DNA of 64,000 nt, from assembly GCF_000315625.1 (NCBI RefSeq), contig NW_005434592.1:51322-115321 (forward strand), written 5' to 3'. A program made the translations under genes and the position numbers. Each line of letters begins with the position of its first letter. The first letter of the stretch is position 1. The notes beneath the pieces were generated by a model, which saw only the letters and a program-made list of their open reading frames with translations, was not told where the DNA came from and searched no databases. The stretch is from Guillardia theta CCMP2712. Its lineage: Eukaryota; Cryptophyceae; Pyrenomonadales; Geminigeraceae. Shown here in pieces: positions 1 to 11,304 of this stretch.

Positions 1-130
1 CCTCCTCCTCCCTCCTCCCTCCTCCCTCCTCCCTCCTCCCTCCTCCCTCCTCCCTCCTCCCTCCTCCCTCCTCCCTCCTCCCTCCTCCCTCCTCCCTCCT
101 CCCTCCTCCCTCCTCCCTCCTCCCTCTCCT
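1..130. repeat. Polypyrimidine 7-bp tandem repeat
   Basis: Near-perfect tandem copies of a CTCCCTC-like 7-mer run from the window edge to about base 127, then degrade into general C/T-rich sequence up to about 300. One strand is almost pure pyrimidine, so the tract could form triplex DNA. It may lie in an intron of the gene ending at 540. Shorter tracts of the same composition recur near 6820, 33000 and 49650, so it is not a locus-specific signal. Confidence 0.9.
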
Positions 131-335
131 CTCCCTTTTCCCCCATCCCTTCTCCTTCGTCTCCCTCTCCCACTCGCCGACTGCCTCCCTCCCTGGAGTT
201 CTCCCGTTATCCGCTCTACTGTCCTGCTCCTTCTCGCCTTCCTGACCCCGACTCCCTCCCTCCATTCCTCGCGCTCCTTCTGCTCCCTCCTCCCTCGTCT
301 CTCTTGCATCCTCCTCTCACCTCCATCCTACGCAG

Positions 336-540
336 GCTGAAAGACACGGACCGCAAGATCGCTCAGCTGCTCCTCACAGAGAAAGCGCTCAAGGTGACGC
401 GGAGGTACAGCAAGTCTGCGCTAACCTTCGTGCAGCTGGTGGACATCACGTGGGTCAACGTGGAGCAGGCAGTACGGGGTCAACTCATCAGCAGAAAGCC
501 AGGGGTCACCACTGACGAGGACGGGGTCGTCAACAAGTGA
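336..540 (+). CDS. Possible terminal exon of an upstream gene (partial)
   Basis: A CGCAG acceptor ends at 335 after a long polypyrimidine stretch. It opens a frame of about 67 codons (starting LKDTDRKIAQLLLTEKALK) that closes with TGA at 538-540. The first part is heptad-like and charged; the end is hydrophilic (TTDEDGVVNK). A further intron around 396-418 is possible. I do not recognise the family, and the 5' exons lie outside the window. The opposite-strand frame (421-651) is less convincing because it has no splice support. Overall this is a plausible but unproven last exon. Confidence 0.35.
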
Positions 541-717
541 TCTTCGGATGCCTGCTCCGCGCTCCCTGACGTCAGTTCCAGGGAATGTCAGTTTCAGTTC
601 GGCATCAGCGAGCAAGACTTGAATGCTCGGGAAGAGGTCCCAGCCTGCCATTGTGAAGAGTCTTGCTGCCCTGACATGCTGTGCAGTTGTGTGCGGAGGT
701 AGGTCACATTATGAATG

Positions 718-2034
718 TTATGGAGCTTGTAAGATATTATTAGACAGTATCAAACATTTCATTCGATCATTGGTTGAATAGTGTTGTTGTATTTCCTCTT
801 GTACTTCGATTCTTGACTTGCAAGCTTCTGTGTTCCATCTCAGCAATCTCAACTTTTCCTGAGTCACAAAGTCAGTGCAACGTCCCAACTCTCCAATCGC
901 CGCACTCTCATAGTTTGCCACATCTTTCTGCAGTTGGTACGCCGTCGCTTTCTGCTGCACGTACTCCAGAGGCTTCCAAGAGCCGTTAGGTCACTCACGG
1001 GCGTTCAAGTCAACCAACCTCAGGCATGGCCGACTCCTCGATCTGCTTCTTCAAGAACGAGTTGGCTTTCTGCACTTTCGATCTCTCTGTCTCTATCCCC
1101 TTGATCTCCTGCTGCACTTTCTTCGTCAGCTCTTTCTTTTCCACTATCATCTTCTTCAATGTTTCTGATTCCAGAATCAGCCTGCATCGCACAACGACTA
1201 TCAGTCCCCTCTGCAGCAACGCCATGGCGCCATGGTGGCACTTGCCGTTGCAGCTTCTTCTTACTCCCATTCAAAGTTTGGGTGATGTTCCCTGTTGTGA
1301 GCTTCCTGCAAGCAAGCTTGTGAGAGAGGTTCCAGGTCATGTGTGGGGGCGAACAGTTTGAGCAGCTCGTTGTTCCTTTCTTCTATCTTCTCTAAGAACT
1401 GTTGGTTCTCGATCTTGAGCTGATCAAAGTCGATCACGTGCAAGACTTCCCCCATCTCCTCCTTGTGCTGAAGCTGATTCCCCAGCTTCAAGATCTGCTG
1501 CTTGAGCGCGTTGTTCTTGAGCGACAACTTGTCTATGGCAGAGTCTTTGGACCGCAGCTTCTCTTCAAGATGGTGCAGCAACCGATCGTTGGCGCTCTTT
1601 CCTGCCACCAGCACCGTCAAACTCCAGCGGCAACGACGCGGCAACCAACCTGGCACGCTCATGTTCTGAACATCACGCTTGAACTCGTAGGTTTCCTTGG
1701 AGACGTCGGTGATGTTGACATCAGCAAGCTCCAGCAGAGCTCTCAAGTCGTCGACTAGCTTCTCTGAGATGTTCTTACACTCGTCGATCTCAGACTTGAC
1801 GGTCTCGTTGACTTCTAGCGCTATGTTGGTCCTCTGGGACACGCTCAGCTCCACGGGAACCTTCTCCTTCTTCGCGCTTCTCCTGCTCTGCTTCTTGGCG
1901 ACTTTGTCGTCCAGCTCTTCACCGTGCGTTAGGTTTCTTTCAGAGTAGCTCTGCAGCAGCATGTTCTCCAGCTCCAGGATCTGGATTTCTTCCTCCATCT
2001 GTTGCAGGTGCTCCAACAATTCATCCGACTCCAT
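718..2034 (-). CDS. CCDC113: Coiled-coil axonemal protein CCDC113/CFAP263-like
   Basis: Five spliced exons (2034-1650, 1601-1355, 1305-1246, 1181-1019, 972-718) keep one frame to give about 369 aa, close to the roughly 377 aa of animal CCDC113. The protein is coiled coil almost throughout. It carries the family's most conserved block (KEEMGEVLHVIDFDQLKIEN, then QFLEKIEERNNELLKLKL) in the middle and a YVQQK segment near the C-terminus. CCDC113 is known to sit with CCDC96 at the base of radial spokes in cilia, so this is a flagellar gene. Introns are 46-64 nt. The third (1182-1245) has a GC donor (GCAAGT) that is required to keep the frame. The ATG at 2034 begins an acidic, coiled-coil-ready N-terminus like that of the family. 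Family assignment rests on recalled similarity, but the correct length and frame after splicing make it strong. Confidence 0.9.
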
Positions 2035-2560
2035 CCTGTCCTCAGCTCCCTATCACCGTTGAGATCTGCAATGCAACAACTCAGGGTTTTGTTCCAACCT
2101 TGACATAGAGACGAACGAGACACATCTCGCAAAGATCTGAGATATATGATGCGATGCATCAGCAGAGGAACTATCACTCCACAACAAGACTTCTGCATTC
2201 TACTTCCTTCTAACAGCCTTTCTCGGCCCTTTCTCTGTTCTTCAGATCCCTGAAATCAAAAGATTCGACAAGATCTCTGCTCGTCTCGTCATGCTGAAAG
2301 TGACTTCTGAAGAATTCAACCCCTCAGTCAATCCTTTCATGCTCTCTTTACCTCCTCCCCCCTTCAGCTCCTCCTCCTCTTGTCCCTGCTCTCTTTTTCT
2401 CCCCTCCTCGCTCTCCTCGCTCTCCTCGCTCTCCTCGCTCTCCTCGCTCTCCTCGCTCTCCCTTCTCTTCTCTTCTCTTCTCTTCTCTTCTCTTCTCTTC
2501 TCTTCTCTTTCCCTCTTGCTCTCCTTCTCTGCCATGGCGGGGTTCAACTGTTCTCAGCGC
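2035..2560. repeat. Intergenic spacer with 9-bp and 5-bp microsatellites
   Basis: About six copies of a CTCGCTCTC unit (2406-2460) are followed by about ten copies of TTCTC (2462-2512). The surrounding spacer includes the upstream region of the minus-strand CCDC113 gene. Open frames here (poly-Ser on plus, poly-Glu on minus) are translations of the repeats and not genes. Confidence 0.85.
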
Positions 2561-3190
2561 TCTCAGACTGCTGGCCCTACCGTTACTCCGCCTCAGAGTC
2601 AGCTCGGCTATCTATTTCTCATAGTGAGCAGTCCGCCCGGGCCCGACTCGGAGCCTCCGCTAGCGTCGGCCGGCCCTCGGTGGTACCGTACGGTGAATAC
2701 TACCGTACGGTACTACTAGGCGGCTATCTACTCGGAGTGGCAGCCTGTGTTCTGCCGTACCGTAGTACCGTAGTAGGGCGCGGCTAGTACAAGCCTCGTC
2801 ACCCCGGGCCCCGGCGGGGCCACGGTGACACTGGCCCCGGGCCCGGGCCGGCGATCGGGATAATTTTGAGTTCCGAGCCTTTCCGCCATTCACTGTCAAT
2901 TTGAGATGATATCGGCGTGACTCAGTGACTCGCACTTGCCTATCATCGGATGCCGGGCCGGGCGGCCCGGCGCCCGCCGGGCGGCCCGGCCCGGGCGGCC
3001 GCCGTGACTGAGGGCCGGGCCGGGCGCTCCGCTCAGAGCCGGCGTCGGAGCTGGACTCAGTGCCGGGCCCCGGCGGGCCGGACCGCCGCTCTGAGCGGCT
3101 TGCCGGGCCCGGCCACACTCAGTGCCTCGGACAGCCGCTGCTGAGCGGCAGAGGAACTTCGGAACTTGAAACTGATCAAACCCGCCTCAG
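2561..3190. other. GC-rich palindromic island
   Basis: A gene-free block packed with self-complementary words: CCGGGCCCGG-type runs, TACCGTACGGTA, repeated GTACCGTAGTA, and ACTCAGT/ACTGAGT pairs. CpG is abundant, unlike the flanks. Similar islands appear near 10170, 14215-14290, 29800-30020, 34690-34810 and 50950. Several of these sit beside repeats or between genes, which suggests a dispersed element or a shared intergenic sequence type. No protein frame here has splice or family support. Confidence 0.6.
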
Positions 3191-3520
3191 GTCTATTGGC
3201 AAAGGCAGAAGAAACCAAGCAAAGGTGGATTAGGAAGAGATGATAGCAGGATAGGAAGTTCGCCGAAGTTCCATGTTGATCCCGATCATGTGGGAGGAAA
3301 GGAGAGAGGGGGGGCAGGGAAAGAAAGAGGCACCAAGAAGAGCGAGCGAGAAAGAGGAGGAAGGAATACGAAGGATCAGCTTGGCTCTTGTTTTAGCTCT
3401 AGTGATGTTCATTTTATCGATTGCTACACCACTCCGATTGGGGTAGCCCAAAGTCATCCCAGTCGTGTCGTCCTCACTCTCAGACATCCACAAACGGCTA
3501 GAGATTCTTTCATGTGTTGT
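3191..3520. other. Spacer upstream of the 19-bp array, no gene seen
   Basis: A purine-rich patch near 3290-3360 is followed by mixed sequence. Open frames exist on both strands but none has a recognisable domain or convincing splice sites. It probably holds the promoter of the downstream UDP-sugar pyrophosphorylase gene, although I see no defined core promoter motif. Confidence 0.4.
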
Positions 3521-3710
3521 GCTGATGTTGCGTTCATGTGCTGATGTTTCGTTCATGTGCTGATGTTTCGTTCATGTGCTGATGTTTCGTTCATGCGCTG
3601 ATGTTTCGTTCATGTGCTGATGTTTCGTTCATGCGCTGATGTTTCGTTCATGCGCTGATGTTTCGTTCATGCGCTGATGTTTCGTTCATGCGCTGATGTT
3701 TCGTTCAGGG
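3521..3710. repeat. Ten-copy 19-bp tandem repeat directly upstream of a start codon
   Basis: Ten consecutive 19-bp units (GCTGATGTTTCGTTCATGT) run from 3521 to 3710. They differ mainly by a T/C at the last base (TGT versus TGC) plus one TTGC variant in the first unit. The last unit ends seven bases before the inferred ATG (3717) of the UDP-sugar pyrophosphorylase gene, so the array lies in its promoter or 5' UTR. Confidence 0.95.
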
Positions 3711-3716
3711 AGCATC

Positions 3717-6700
3717 ATGGAAAACAAACTTCGATCTTTGGGTCAGGTATTCCCACTCCCCTCCATCCTTCTCATCTCTACGCATCCCCTCCCACTCCCC
3801 TCGCTCCCCTCGCTCCCCGCCATAGTCTCGCTCCTCTCACCGTGACGCACTGACGATGGGGGTCAGGAGCACCTCTTCGAAGGCCTCACCGAACCTCAGA
3901 AGGCGAGCCTGCTGCAGCAAGCGAGCGAGCTGGACTCTCAGCTGCCAGGTCCCCCGCATGCCCAGCTCTCCTCCTGCTGCTGACGTCCTTGAAGGCGGCC
4001 TTGCGGGGTACGTGGAGACGGCACAGAAGCTGCTCAAGGACTCGGCGGAGGGGGTGAACCCTTTCTCCGGGTTTCAGCCTCAAATTCCTGCTGGGGAGAA
4101 GTTGCAAGTGAGAATCCTGCTGGAGGGCTGGTGGGGGTTGACGAGCTGAGAGCTGAGAACCTAGGTCGGATCTGAGGCGTTCTTGGAGATGGAGTCTGTC
4201 GGTTCGAAAGCGATCAAAGATGCGGCTTTTGTACTAGTTGCTGGGTATGAAGCCCGTTACATCCCTCTCCCTCCTCTCCTTCTGCTCTCTCTCCTTCTGC
4301 TCTCCTCCTCCTTGTCCCTGTCCTCCTTGTCCTCCTGCTCCTCCTGCTTCTTGCCCCCTCCCTCTGCTGCTCCTCCTGCCCAGGATGCTGCCTCTCCTCT
4401 TCTGACTCTTCTGTGTTTGCTTGTCGCTTATCAGCTATCCTCCACTACTTTCTTTGCTGACGACGATGCTACCAGGGGTCTTGGAGAAAGACTGGGTTAC
4501 AAAGGAATTAAAGTCTCTCTCCCTCTCTACATCATCGAGCGAGAAAGGTGGTTGCGACATTAACATGAGAGGAGCGATGGTTGTGACTTTGGCTGCAGAT
4601 GCTTCCTGGATCTCTACATCAGCCACATCCTCGCCTTGCAGAGAGCCCATGGAGATGGAAGGAAGCTCCCCCTGGCCATCATGACCAGTGACGACACTCA
4701 CTCGCTCACTGTCGAGCTGCTCGAGAAGGTTGATCTCTCCACCCCTCCTCGTCCCGCCCCGATATTTCTTGTCTTCGTTTCCTCTGCTGTTCGCTCGATT
4801 CCTCGTGTCCTCAACTTGTCTCTCTACGCTTCAATCCCTTACCTTCTCTCATCTGTTCACGACTTGATTTCTTGCTTCATCTCGCCTGCTCGGCATTTTC
4901 ATGCCTCTCCCGTTTGTTTTCTACCCTCCTCCTAATGGCTGAAACTTCTCCACAGCACAAGAATTTCGGCATGGAAAGCGATCAGATCACCATTGTCAAG
5001 CAGAACAAGGTCGACTGTCTGCTCTCTCGCTCGCCTTCAGCACTTCTCTGATGCTTCGGATCCTCAGGTTCCAGCGCTGATGGACGTCAAGGCAAGGTTT
5101 GCATCCTCTGACGGCAAGATCGAGACGAAGCCGCACGGGCATGGAGTGAGGGACGAGGGATGACGGCTGAAGCTAACTGCTCTCCTTCCCACAGGACGTT
5201 CACACTCTCCTGCATCAGCATGGACTCGTCAAGAGGTGGCAGGAGGAAGGGCGGAAATGGGTTGTTTTCTTCCAGGTGTGCGAGGGAGGAGGTGTAGCTC
5301 TATCGGTGTTGGTGAATGTGTCCGAGCAGGACACCAACGGAGTTATCTTCCGCGCGCTCACGGCTGTGCTGGGAGTCAGCTGCAAGGTAAGAAAGGCGAG
5401 GGAGAGTAGACAGGAGAGGAGAGGAGAGCACAGGAAGACATATGGTGACAGATGGGGAGGAGGAGGAGAGGGAGGAGAGGGAGAGAGCAGGAGCGGGGGA
5501 GGGGACATTTCGAATCTTACTTGTCAATCAGTGCAATTTCGACGTCAACTCAGTTTGTGTCCCCCGCACGCCAGGAGAAGCCGTTGGAGGAATTTGCAAG
5601 TGAGTCAGAGGCGGGAGGGATTGGATGAAGACATAAATGATATATTTGTCAACGAATGTATGATGAACGGGAAGCGATGTGAGGAGATCAGAGGAGAGCA
5701 GAGCAGAGGAGAGCAGATCAGAGGGTGGGTAGGAGAGGGAAAGGGAGGGAGGAGGGGAGGAGATCTGTATGCTGCGACGTGTTCCGACATGGTGTGATGT
5801 AAAGTTGACTTTGGCCACAGGCTTGTTCACCAAGACGGCCGAGACTTCACCGTCAACGTCGAGTACAACCAGCTCGACCCCCTGCTGAGATCAACGAACG
5901 TGATTGAACGATCACAACGGCGCAACAGCCGTTACTGTCTCTGTCTGCTCACGGCCTTTGCGCAGGACTTCGCCAACGGGGATGTGGCGGACCCTGCCAC
6001 CGGTAACTTGAACTTCTCACATGCACCTGCCCAGTGATCGCCCACAAGGTCACTCTCCCTTCCCCGGCAACATCAACTGCCTTGTGTTCGGCATCGCGCA
6101 GTACAAGAGTAATCACCCCCCCTCCCCCCCCCCCCTTGCGCTGACGAGTCGATGGTGGCAGACGTGCTGGAGGCCACTGGGGGCAAAGTGAACGAGTTTG
6201 TGAACCCCAAGGTAAGAAGTCAGGGAGATCAACGTGAAGGAGTTTCCTCCAGAGGTCACTGGTGGACAAGGAGAGGGAGAGGGAGAGGGAGAGGGATACG
6301 GAGACGGAGACGGAGAGAGAGAGGGAGGAGGAAAGAGAAGTTGTGAATGGATGGGGAATGTTGTCGTGTCAGTTGGTTGTAGAAGAGCGATGCCAAGGAG
6401 GCTGAAGAGTTGCAAGGAGGTTGAGAGTTGTGGCGTCTTAACTCGGAGATGCTAATATCTCAATGGCTGTCGTTTGATGTGCTCATGCGCAGTATGCCGA
6501 CAGCTCTAAGACATCTTTCAAGAGCCCGACACGATTGGAGTGCATGATGCAGGCAAGAACAATCGTACATGTTGTCATCGTTGTCCCGGTTGTGGTCGTC
6601 GTCGTCGACAACAACAACAACAAACAAACGATCATTCTTCCTTCACCCATCATCAACAACTTTGATGTCGATCTGACTTGTTTGTAGGACTTTCCACTTC

Positions 6701-7648
6701 TGTTGCCACCTGAGGCAAATGTAATTGACCTCTTCTCTTCTCCCACTTCCTCCCTTTCATTCATCTACAATACTAATTCCCATCCTTCTTGCTTTTCCCT
6801 TTTACTTCCCTATCCTTCCTCCCTCCTCCCTCCTCCCTCCAGCAATCCATCTATCCGTCCCCCTCACAACCTTCTGTGGTGTACAGGTTGGCTTCACAGA
6901 GATCGATCGCTGGCTCTGCTTTTCTCCTGTGAAGAACAACTTGACGGTTAGTTACTCTCCTCCTCCTCCTCCTCCTCCCCCTCCTCTCAACATTTCCACT
7001 GCTCCTACTCCTCGCCCTCAACACCTCACCTCAACTCTCAATTCTTCCTTTTCCCTCCTCTCCCTCTCCCTCTCCCTCTTCTTGTTCCTTCGCTCCCTGG
7101 CTTCCACTCCCACATCGTCGTTTTGTTTCACATAATGCTCACGAAATTCGCAGGACGCCGCCGCAAAGGCTCGCAACGGCTTGCCGCCTGAGGTGATAGG
7201 ATGGGAGAGCAGAGGAACTCAAGAATATGGGAGGAGGCGAAGTGAAAAGAGAGAGAGGAGGAGGCAAAACCAGCCGGAGAAATAAGGGGACCGGGAGAGA
7301 GGGGGAAGAAGAGGAAGGGAGCGAAGGGAAAGCAGAGTGGAGGGAGAGGAGAGGGAACAGAACAAGTTTCATGACAAGCGCGTGCAGTGTGCAGGGTCAG
7401 CTGAACGAGACGCGATGATTTTGAACTGCCGCCTCCTCTCCCTTGCAGGTGGGAAGTAGAGAAGAAGTTGAAGGGCGTGAGGAGCATAAACAGGTGTCGA
7501 CGTTGATATGCAAGGAACTTCAGGAACCTTCGCCGACATCCCGATTGAGTTCCCGTGAGACTCTCCCTCCCTTGATCTCCATCACCACCACTATCATCAT
7601 ATAGCATCATCAGCAGAAGCATCATCATCATCATCGTCATCATCATCG

Positions 7649-7681
<33 letters not shown>

Positions 7682-7704
7682 CCACCACCACCACCACCAC
7701 CACC

Positions 7705-7736
<32 letters not shown>

Positions 7737-7846
7737 CAACCACAACCACACCAACACCACCACTACCACCACCAACAACAACAGCATCATCATCATTACC
7801 ACCACCACCACCACCACCACCACCACCACCACCACCACCACCACTC

Positions 7847-7891
<45 letters not shown>

Positions 7892-8667
7892 TCATCATCA
7901 TCATCATCAACAACAACAACAACAACAGCAACTTTCCTACTTTTCCCTGCCTGGTCTCATTTCTTCACAGGCCTCTCGTCGTGCTCCTTCCCTCCTTTGG
8001 AACCTCGCTACTTGAGATCAAGGTCCCGCCTCCTGCTCCTCTAGACGTCAGCCTGACCGTTGCGAGCAGGAAAAAATCTCCCAGGACTCTAAAGTGAAGG
8101 TGACAGGAAGGAGTGCACTTGTGCTGGAGGGCGACGTTTCCATCCAAGGTGTCTTCCTTCACCTTATCCTCTCCTCCCCCCTGCTCTGCCCTTCTTCCTC
8201 TCCATCCTCTTCCAACTAACTCATCTCCTCTTCCCAACCCACCTCCTCTCCTTGCTCATACAATCGCAGGAACTCTCGAGCTCGACGGGGCGCTGGTTGT
8301 CCGCGCAGCTCCAGGGGCGAAAGTCGTGATCCAAAGTCTCCTCGTGCACAACGCGGGTGATGGAGGAGGAGGATAAGCACAAGAGCTGAAGAGGATGGCA
8401 GGATGGCGACTGGAGAAGACTGAGGACGAAGAAACTATGAGCGACGACATGCTGAAAATGAGGGGCTACAAGGTTTCTTCCTTCATTCCCTCCCTTCCTC
8501 CACCTGCACTCTCACCTATATCCCTCACGCTATCTCCATCTCCTCCCTCCCTCCCTCCTCCTCCTATGCTTGCTGGCGCTCTTGCTCACAGATCATGGCA
8601 GGTTGTTCGCACGGAGACGAGGGAGATTCTCGTCACGGAGCCAGGGGTCCACACCATCTCGCAATAG
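3717..8667 (+). CDS. USP: UDP-sugar pyrophosphorylase
   Basis: Makes UDP-sugars (UDP-Glc, -Gal, -GlcA and others) from sugar-1-phosphates and UTP, releasing pyrophosphate. Twenty-six exons splice in one frame to 566 aa, near the usual ~600: 3717-3746, 3867-3948, 3995-4107, 4189-4244, 4476-4547, 4599-4728, 4956-5009, 5068-5145, 5195-5275, 5330-5386, 5532-5599, 5821-5899, 5966-6002, 6049-6108, 6162-6211, 6493-6552, 6688-6720, 6887-6946, 7154-7192, 7388-7448, 7494-7554, 7971-8022, 8085-8148, 8270-8356, 8402-8472, 8602-8667. Visible motifs are the nucleotide-binding loop [11 protein letters not shown] (residues 94-104), IMTSDDT (145-151), KPHGHGDVH (200-208), FFQDTNG (230-236), [11 protein letters not shown] (287-297) and [16 protein letters not shown] (345-360). 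A C-terminal beta-helix-like region ([10 protein letters not shown]) follows. The intron after 6552 uses a GC donor (GCAAGA). No organelle transit peptide is evident at [10 protein letters not shown], so it is probably cytosolic. Identification comes from recalled plant USP sequence. Confidence 0.94.
7570..7935. repeat. Intronic CAT/CAC/CAA trinucleotide mosaic
   Basis: Intron 21 of the UDP-sugar pyrophosphorylase gene (7555-7970) is almost entirely trinucleotide repeat: blocks of CAT, then CAC, then CAA, alternating twice. Long open frames in all phases (poly-Asp, poly-Met, poly-Val) are artefacts of this composition. The other introns of this gene are mostly 43-300 nt, so this one is expanded. 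Confidence 0.95.
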
Positions 8668-8868
8668 CTAGCAAACCAGCGAAATCGCCTTGCGGGGACG
8701 GAAGCGAGGCAATCGAGATTGTAGGATTTACTTCACGCTGCATGCTTGCACCTGGTTGTCACATACAAACAGGAAAGCATCAATCACGTAGCGACCATCA
8801 TGAACACAACCGTCATCCTGTCATCCTCACACCCTTCTCAAGCACCATCAGCCATTGAGATCATGCCG

Positions 8869-9634
8869 TCACCGCATCCCTGTCGATCCAAACCCCATGG
8901 AACCTCTGCAGGTAGGAGGAGGCGTCAGCAAACAGATCCCCCCCCCCCCTGCCGTCGGCTCGCCTGTCCGTCTCGTCCAGGTTGTCCACCACAGCAACAG
9001 GAGGCGTCGCGCACACCTCGAGGATCAACTGACATATCAGAGTCACTTCAGCTACTCGCATGCACATCATGCACAACTTGCGCTATCCTCATCCCGGGTT
9101 CGATCGCAAAGTCTTCATCGCCTGCATACAGTCAAGACTGGCGAGACAGCTGCTTCCGCCTCCCCACCATGGTTGAACAACAAGACTTTCACTTCCCCCC
9201 TGCCACCTCAGGTTACGTCTCCTCCTCCTTCCCTCTTGCCATGTTGACGGTCACCTGTAGTCCGGGTCGATGACCCCCGCTCCTACATCGATCGAGTTCT
9301 TGACCGCCAACCCTTGACGGCACCCCCTTCACGTCCCTGCTACCCTCGACATTGCAAGCACCTGATCGAGGTGCGATCCTTCCGTAGCATCCGCGCGGGA
9401 TGGCGACGGCGACTCCAGTGCCAACAACAGCAGAGGACCTGTTGCGAGGCAACTTACAAGCGTCCTTGCGAGTACCGTACCTCCACCTCCCCTTCACCAC
9501 CGTCGCAGCTGCACTGTACACATCGTATCCCACCGCTCCTTCGGTAGCTCTGCATGGTGCCCTGCGCCTGATCTCAGCCCTGCAAGCATGGGAGTTTGTG
9601 AAGGTTCTGACTTAGCGCTCTTGTCGACGAGCAT
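8869..9634 (-). CDS. dut: dUTP diphosphatase (dUTPase)
   Basis: Hydrolyses dUTP to dUMP and pyrophosphate, keeping uracil out of DNA and feeding dTMP synthesis. All five trimeric-dUTPase motifs appear in order after splicing: GYDVYSA (1), APRSG (2), GVIDPDYRGEV (3), PGMRIAQ (4) and the Gly-rich RGSMGFGSTG (5) near the C-terminus. Exons that keep frame are 9579-9487, 9438-9362, 9312-9255, 9199-9168, 9121-9078, 9028-8964 and 8905-8869, giving 134 codons plus stop. The last intron (8906-8963) appears to need a GC donor. The 5' end is uncertain. An ATG at 9634 (MLVDKSAK) joined by a very short 32-nt intron would complete a typical N-terminus, but another first exon further upstream is possible. 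The gene converges on USP, with only about 200 bp between the two stops. Confidence 0.92.
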
Positions 9635-10430
9635 GATCCTTAACGGGCCTCTGACGTCTGTGTTTCCATCTACTTCCCCACCTCCTCCTCTGAGCATCGA
9701 CATGGCAATTCGCAGCTGGTCGTTCCTTCCTCGACAACTCAGAGCCTGTACAAACCTTCCACGGTGGAGCAGAGGATTTACTAGCCCAGAGCTGTGAACA
9801 TAACAGCAATCACTCCCGAGGCCATGTAGAGCAAGACTCAGCACGACCTGCGAAAAGATGTTACGAGAACAACAACATCTCTAATCCTCATCTGCTCCCT
9901 CAAGTCAAGGTTGTGCAGTCTTCAATTTGTCCCCTTCTCTTCAGAACTAAATCCCATCGATCCAAACCTTTCTCTCTACATTCTCTGTCTCCTTCTCATG
10001 TGACTGCAAGCTCTACTTGCTAATCTCTCCATCATCCCTCACACACTACTCCTTCTCCACCCACTCCTCCTCCTCCTCCTCCTCCTCCTCCTCCTCCTCC
10101 CGTCATCTGCTACTCACACGCAGACTCCCTGCCATGAACGCGATGGTCTTATTGCTCGCTCAGTAGCACCGCCGGGCCCGGGAGGCCCGGAATATCTACC
10201 CACCCACCCCCTTTCAATCTGTTTAAGTACCGGTGGCGTTTCCCAGATGGGAGCAATATCACATTTCGCTGTGGTTTGAGCGGATTCGGGTGGGGAGGGA
10301 GGGAGAGAGAGAGAGAGAGAGGAGGAAGGTGGAAGAAGGAGGGCGTGAGTGAGGGAGCGAGTGAGGTATGCTGGGATGCATGAGGAGGGAGTGGGATAGG
10401 CGATGGAGGGCGGGGGGGGGGGGAGGGGCG
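9635..10430. other. Spacer with CTC microsatellite and purine-rich tract
   Basis: Contains a (CTC)n run at about 10058-10100, a small CCGGGCCCGG palindrome at about 10170, and a GA/G-rich tract at 10290-10440. A stretch at 9780-9690 may hold 5' exons of the dUTPase gene. Nothing else has gene support. Minus-strand Pro/Ser-rich frames here are readings of the purine tract. Confidence 0.5.
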
Positions 10431-10559
10431 GGAGGGCAGAGGCCGAATGGCGAAACCAGGAAGTGTGACGGTGAAGAGTTGGAAGAGAGGGCAGCGCAAG
10501 TTGGCAACAGAACACACCCCTGGCCATCCTTCTATTGCAATAACTGCTCTCCTCCTTGT

Positions 10560-10830
10560 AGTTTTGATTGGCACCGAGCTTGTCCTCAGCATGGTTGCGG
10601 AGAAGGTCGTCCAGGTACTGGATCTTGCAATTCAACACTTCATTAATTTCGATCTCAAGGGCTCTGCTTTCAAGCCCAAGGGAGTGATTCAGGGCTCTGT
10701 CATACCTGGTACTTGCTGCTGCATGAACAGAAGGTTGTGTGAGATGGTTGATAGATGCGGTGACGTGGACAACCTGGGAGGTGGACTTCACTGCCAGTAC
10801 CTGGTAGGAGAGCGGAAGAGAGGTTGAGAA
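10560..10830 (-). CDS. Unidentified coding-like segment (minus)
   Basis: A minus-strand frame reads as a plausible helical protein segment (RALNHSLGLESRALEIEI, then YLDDLLRNHAEDKLGANQ), with balanced composition and no low complexity. It is bounded on the 5' side by possible TACCAG/CCCAG splice sites. Neither start nor stop could be fixed, and the antisense plus frame is also open (10447-10827). I do not recognise a family. It could be an exon of a small helical subunit or simply a long open frame. Confidence 0.27.
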
Positions 10831-10862
10831 GTTGATTCTGGTGAAGGGGAATCAAGGCTGCG

Positions 10863-11163
10863 ATGGACAAAGTGAATAACGACATCAGATTCAAGTATCC
10901 TCTCATCATCACCGAAGTCGTGTTTCCATCGGAGGCGCATAAACTGGCAATTTCCCAACCATCGCATTGGTGTGTTGGTGACTTTTCAGCAGGGCATTAT
11001 GATTGGTGATCACATCGTTGGAGTGAAGTCGCCAGACGCAGCTGACTTTATGTTTGTACCTCACTTGCCAAAGAGAGCTTCTTACACGTTCATTAGTGAT
11101 ATCGCGAATGCGAATGAGAAGAATCCCATGGTAGTAGACATCTTGTGGGACTGCGTGAGCTGA
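10863..11163 (+). CDS. Unidentified coding-like segment (plus)
   Basis: Two frames read as protein-like. One is MDKVNNDIRFKYPLIITEVV from the ATG at 10863. The other runs about 60 codons from 10972 to a TGA at 11161-11163 (QGIMIGDHIVGVKSPDAADF and onward). They are probably joined by an intron around 10960-10990, but no junction I tried keeps phase cleanly. The segment ends about 140 bp before the inferred TFIIB start, so it could be the 3' end of a separate gene. No family was recognised. Confidence 0.28.
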
Positions 11164-11304
11164 CTTTCAAGAAAAGTCCCGGGAACGATACGTCCTTGAT
11201 TCTGTCCGGGATATTTTGATGCAGGGCGGAAATGTACTTTCTTACCTTCTTGTCTACCTCAAGTGACAGATTTGTCTGTCTAGTGTACCGTCCGCTTCAC
11301 GCGA

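Noticed and set aside
2660-3118. Arg/Pro/Gly-rich minus ORF over the GC island
   Set aside because: The composition is dictated by CCGGGCC palindromes; no splice sites or family support.
3521-3710. Possible CRISPR-like array
   Set aside because: The 19-bp units are directly adjacent with no spacers; this is a plain tandem repeat.
7128-7848. Long minus-strand frames of poly-Val/Met and Gly/Asp
   Set aside because: They translate the CAT/CAC/CAA repeats of a USP intron; no domain and no independent start context.
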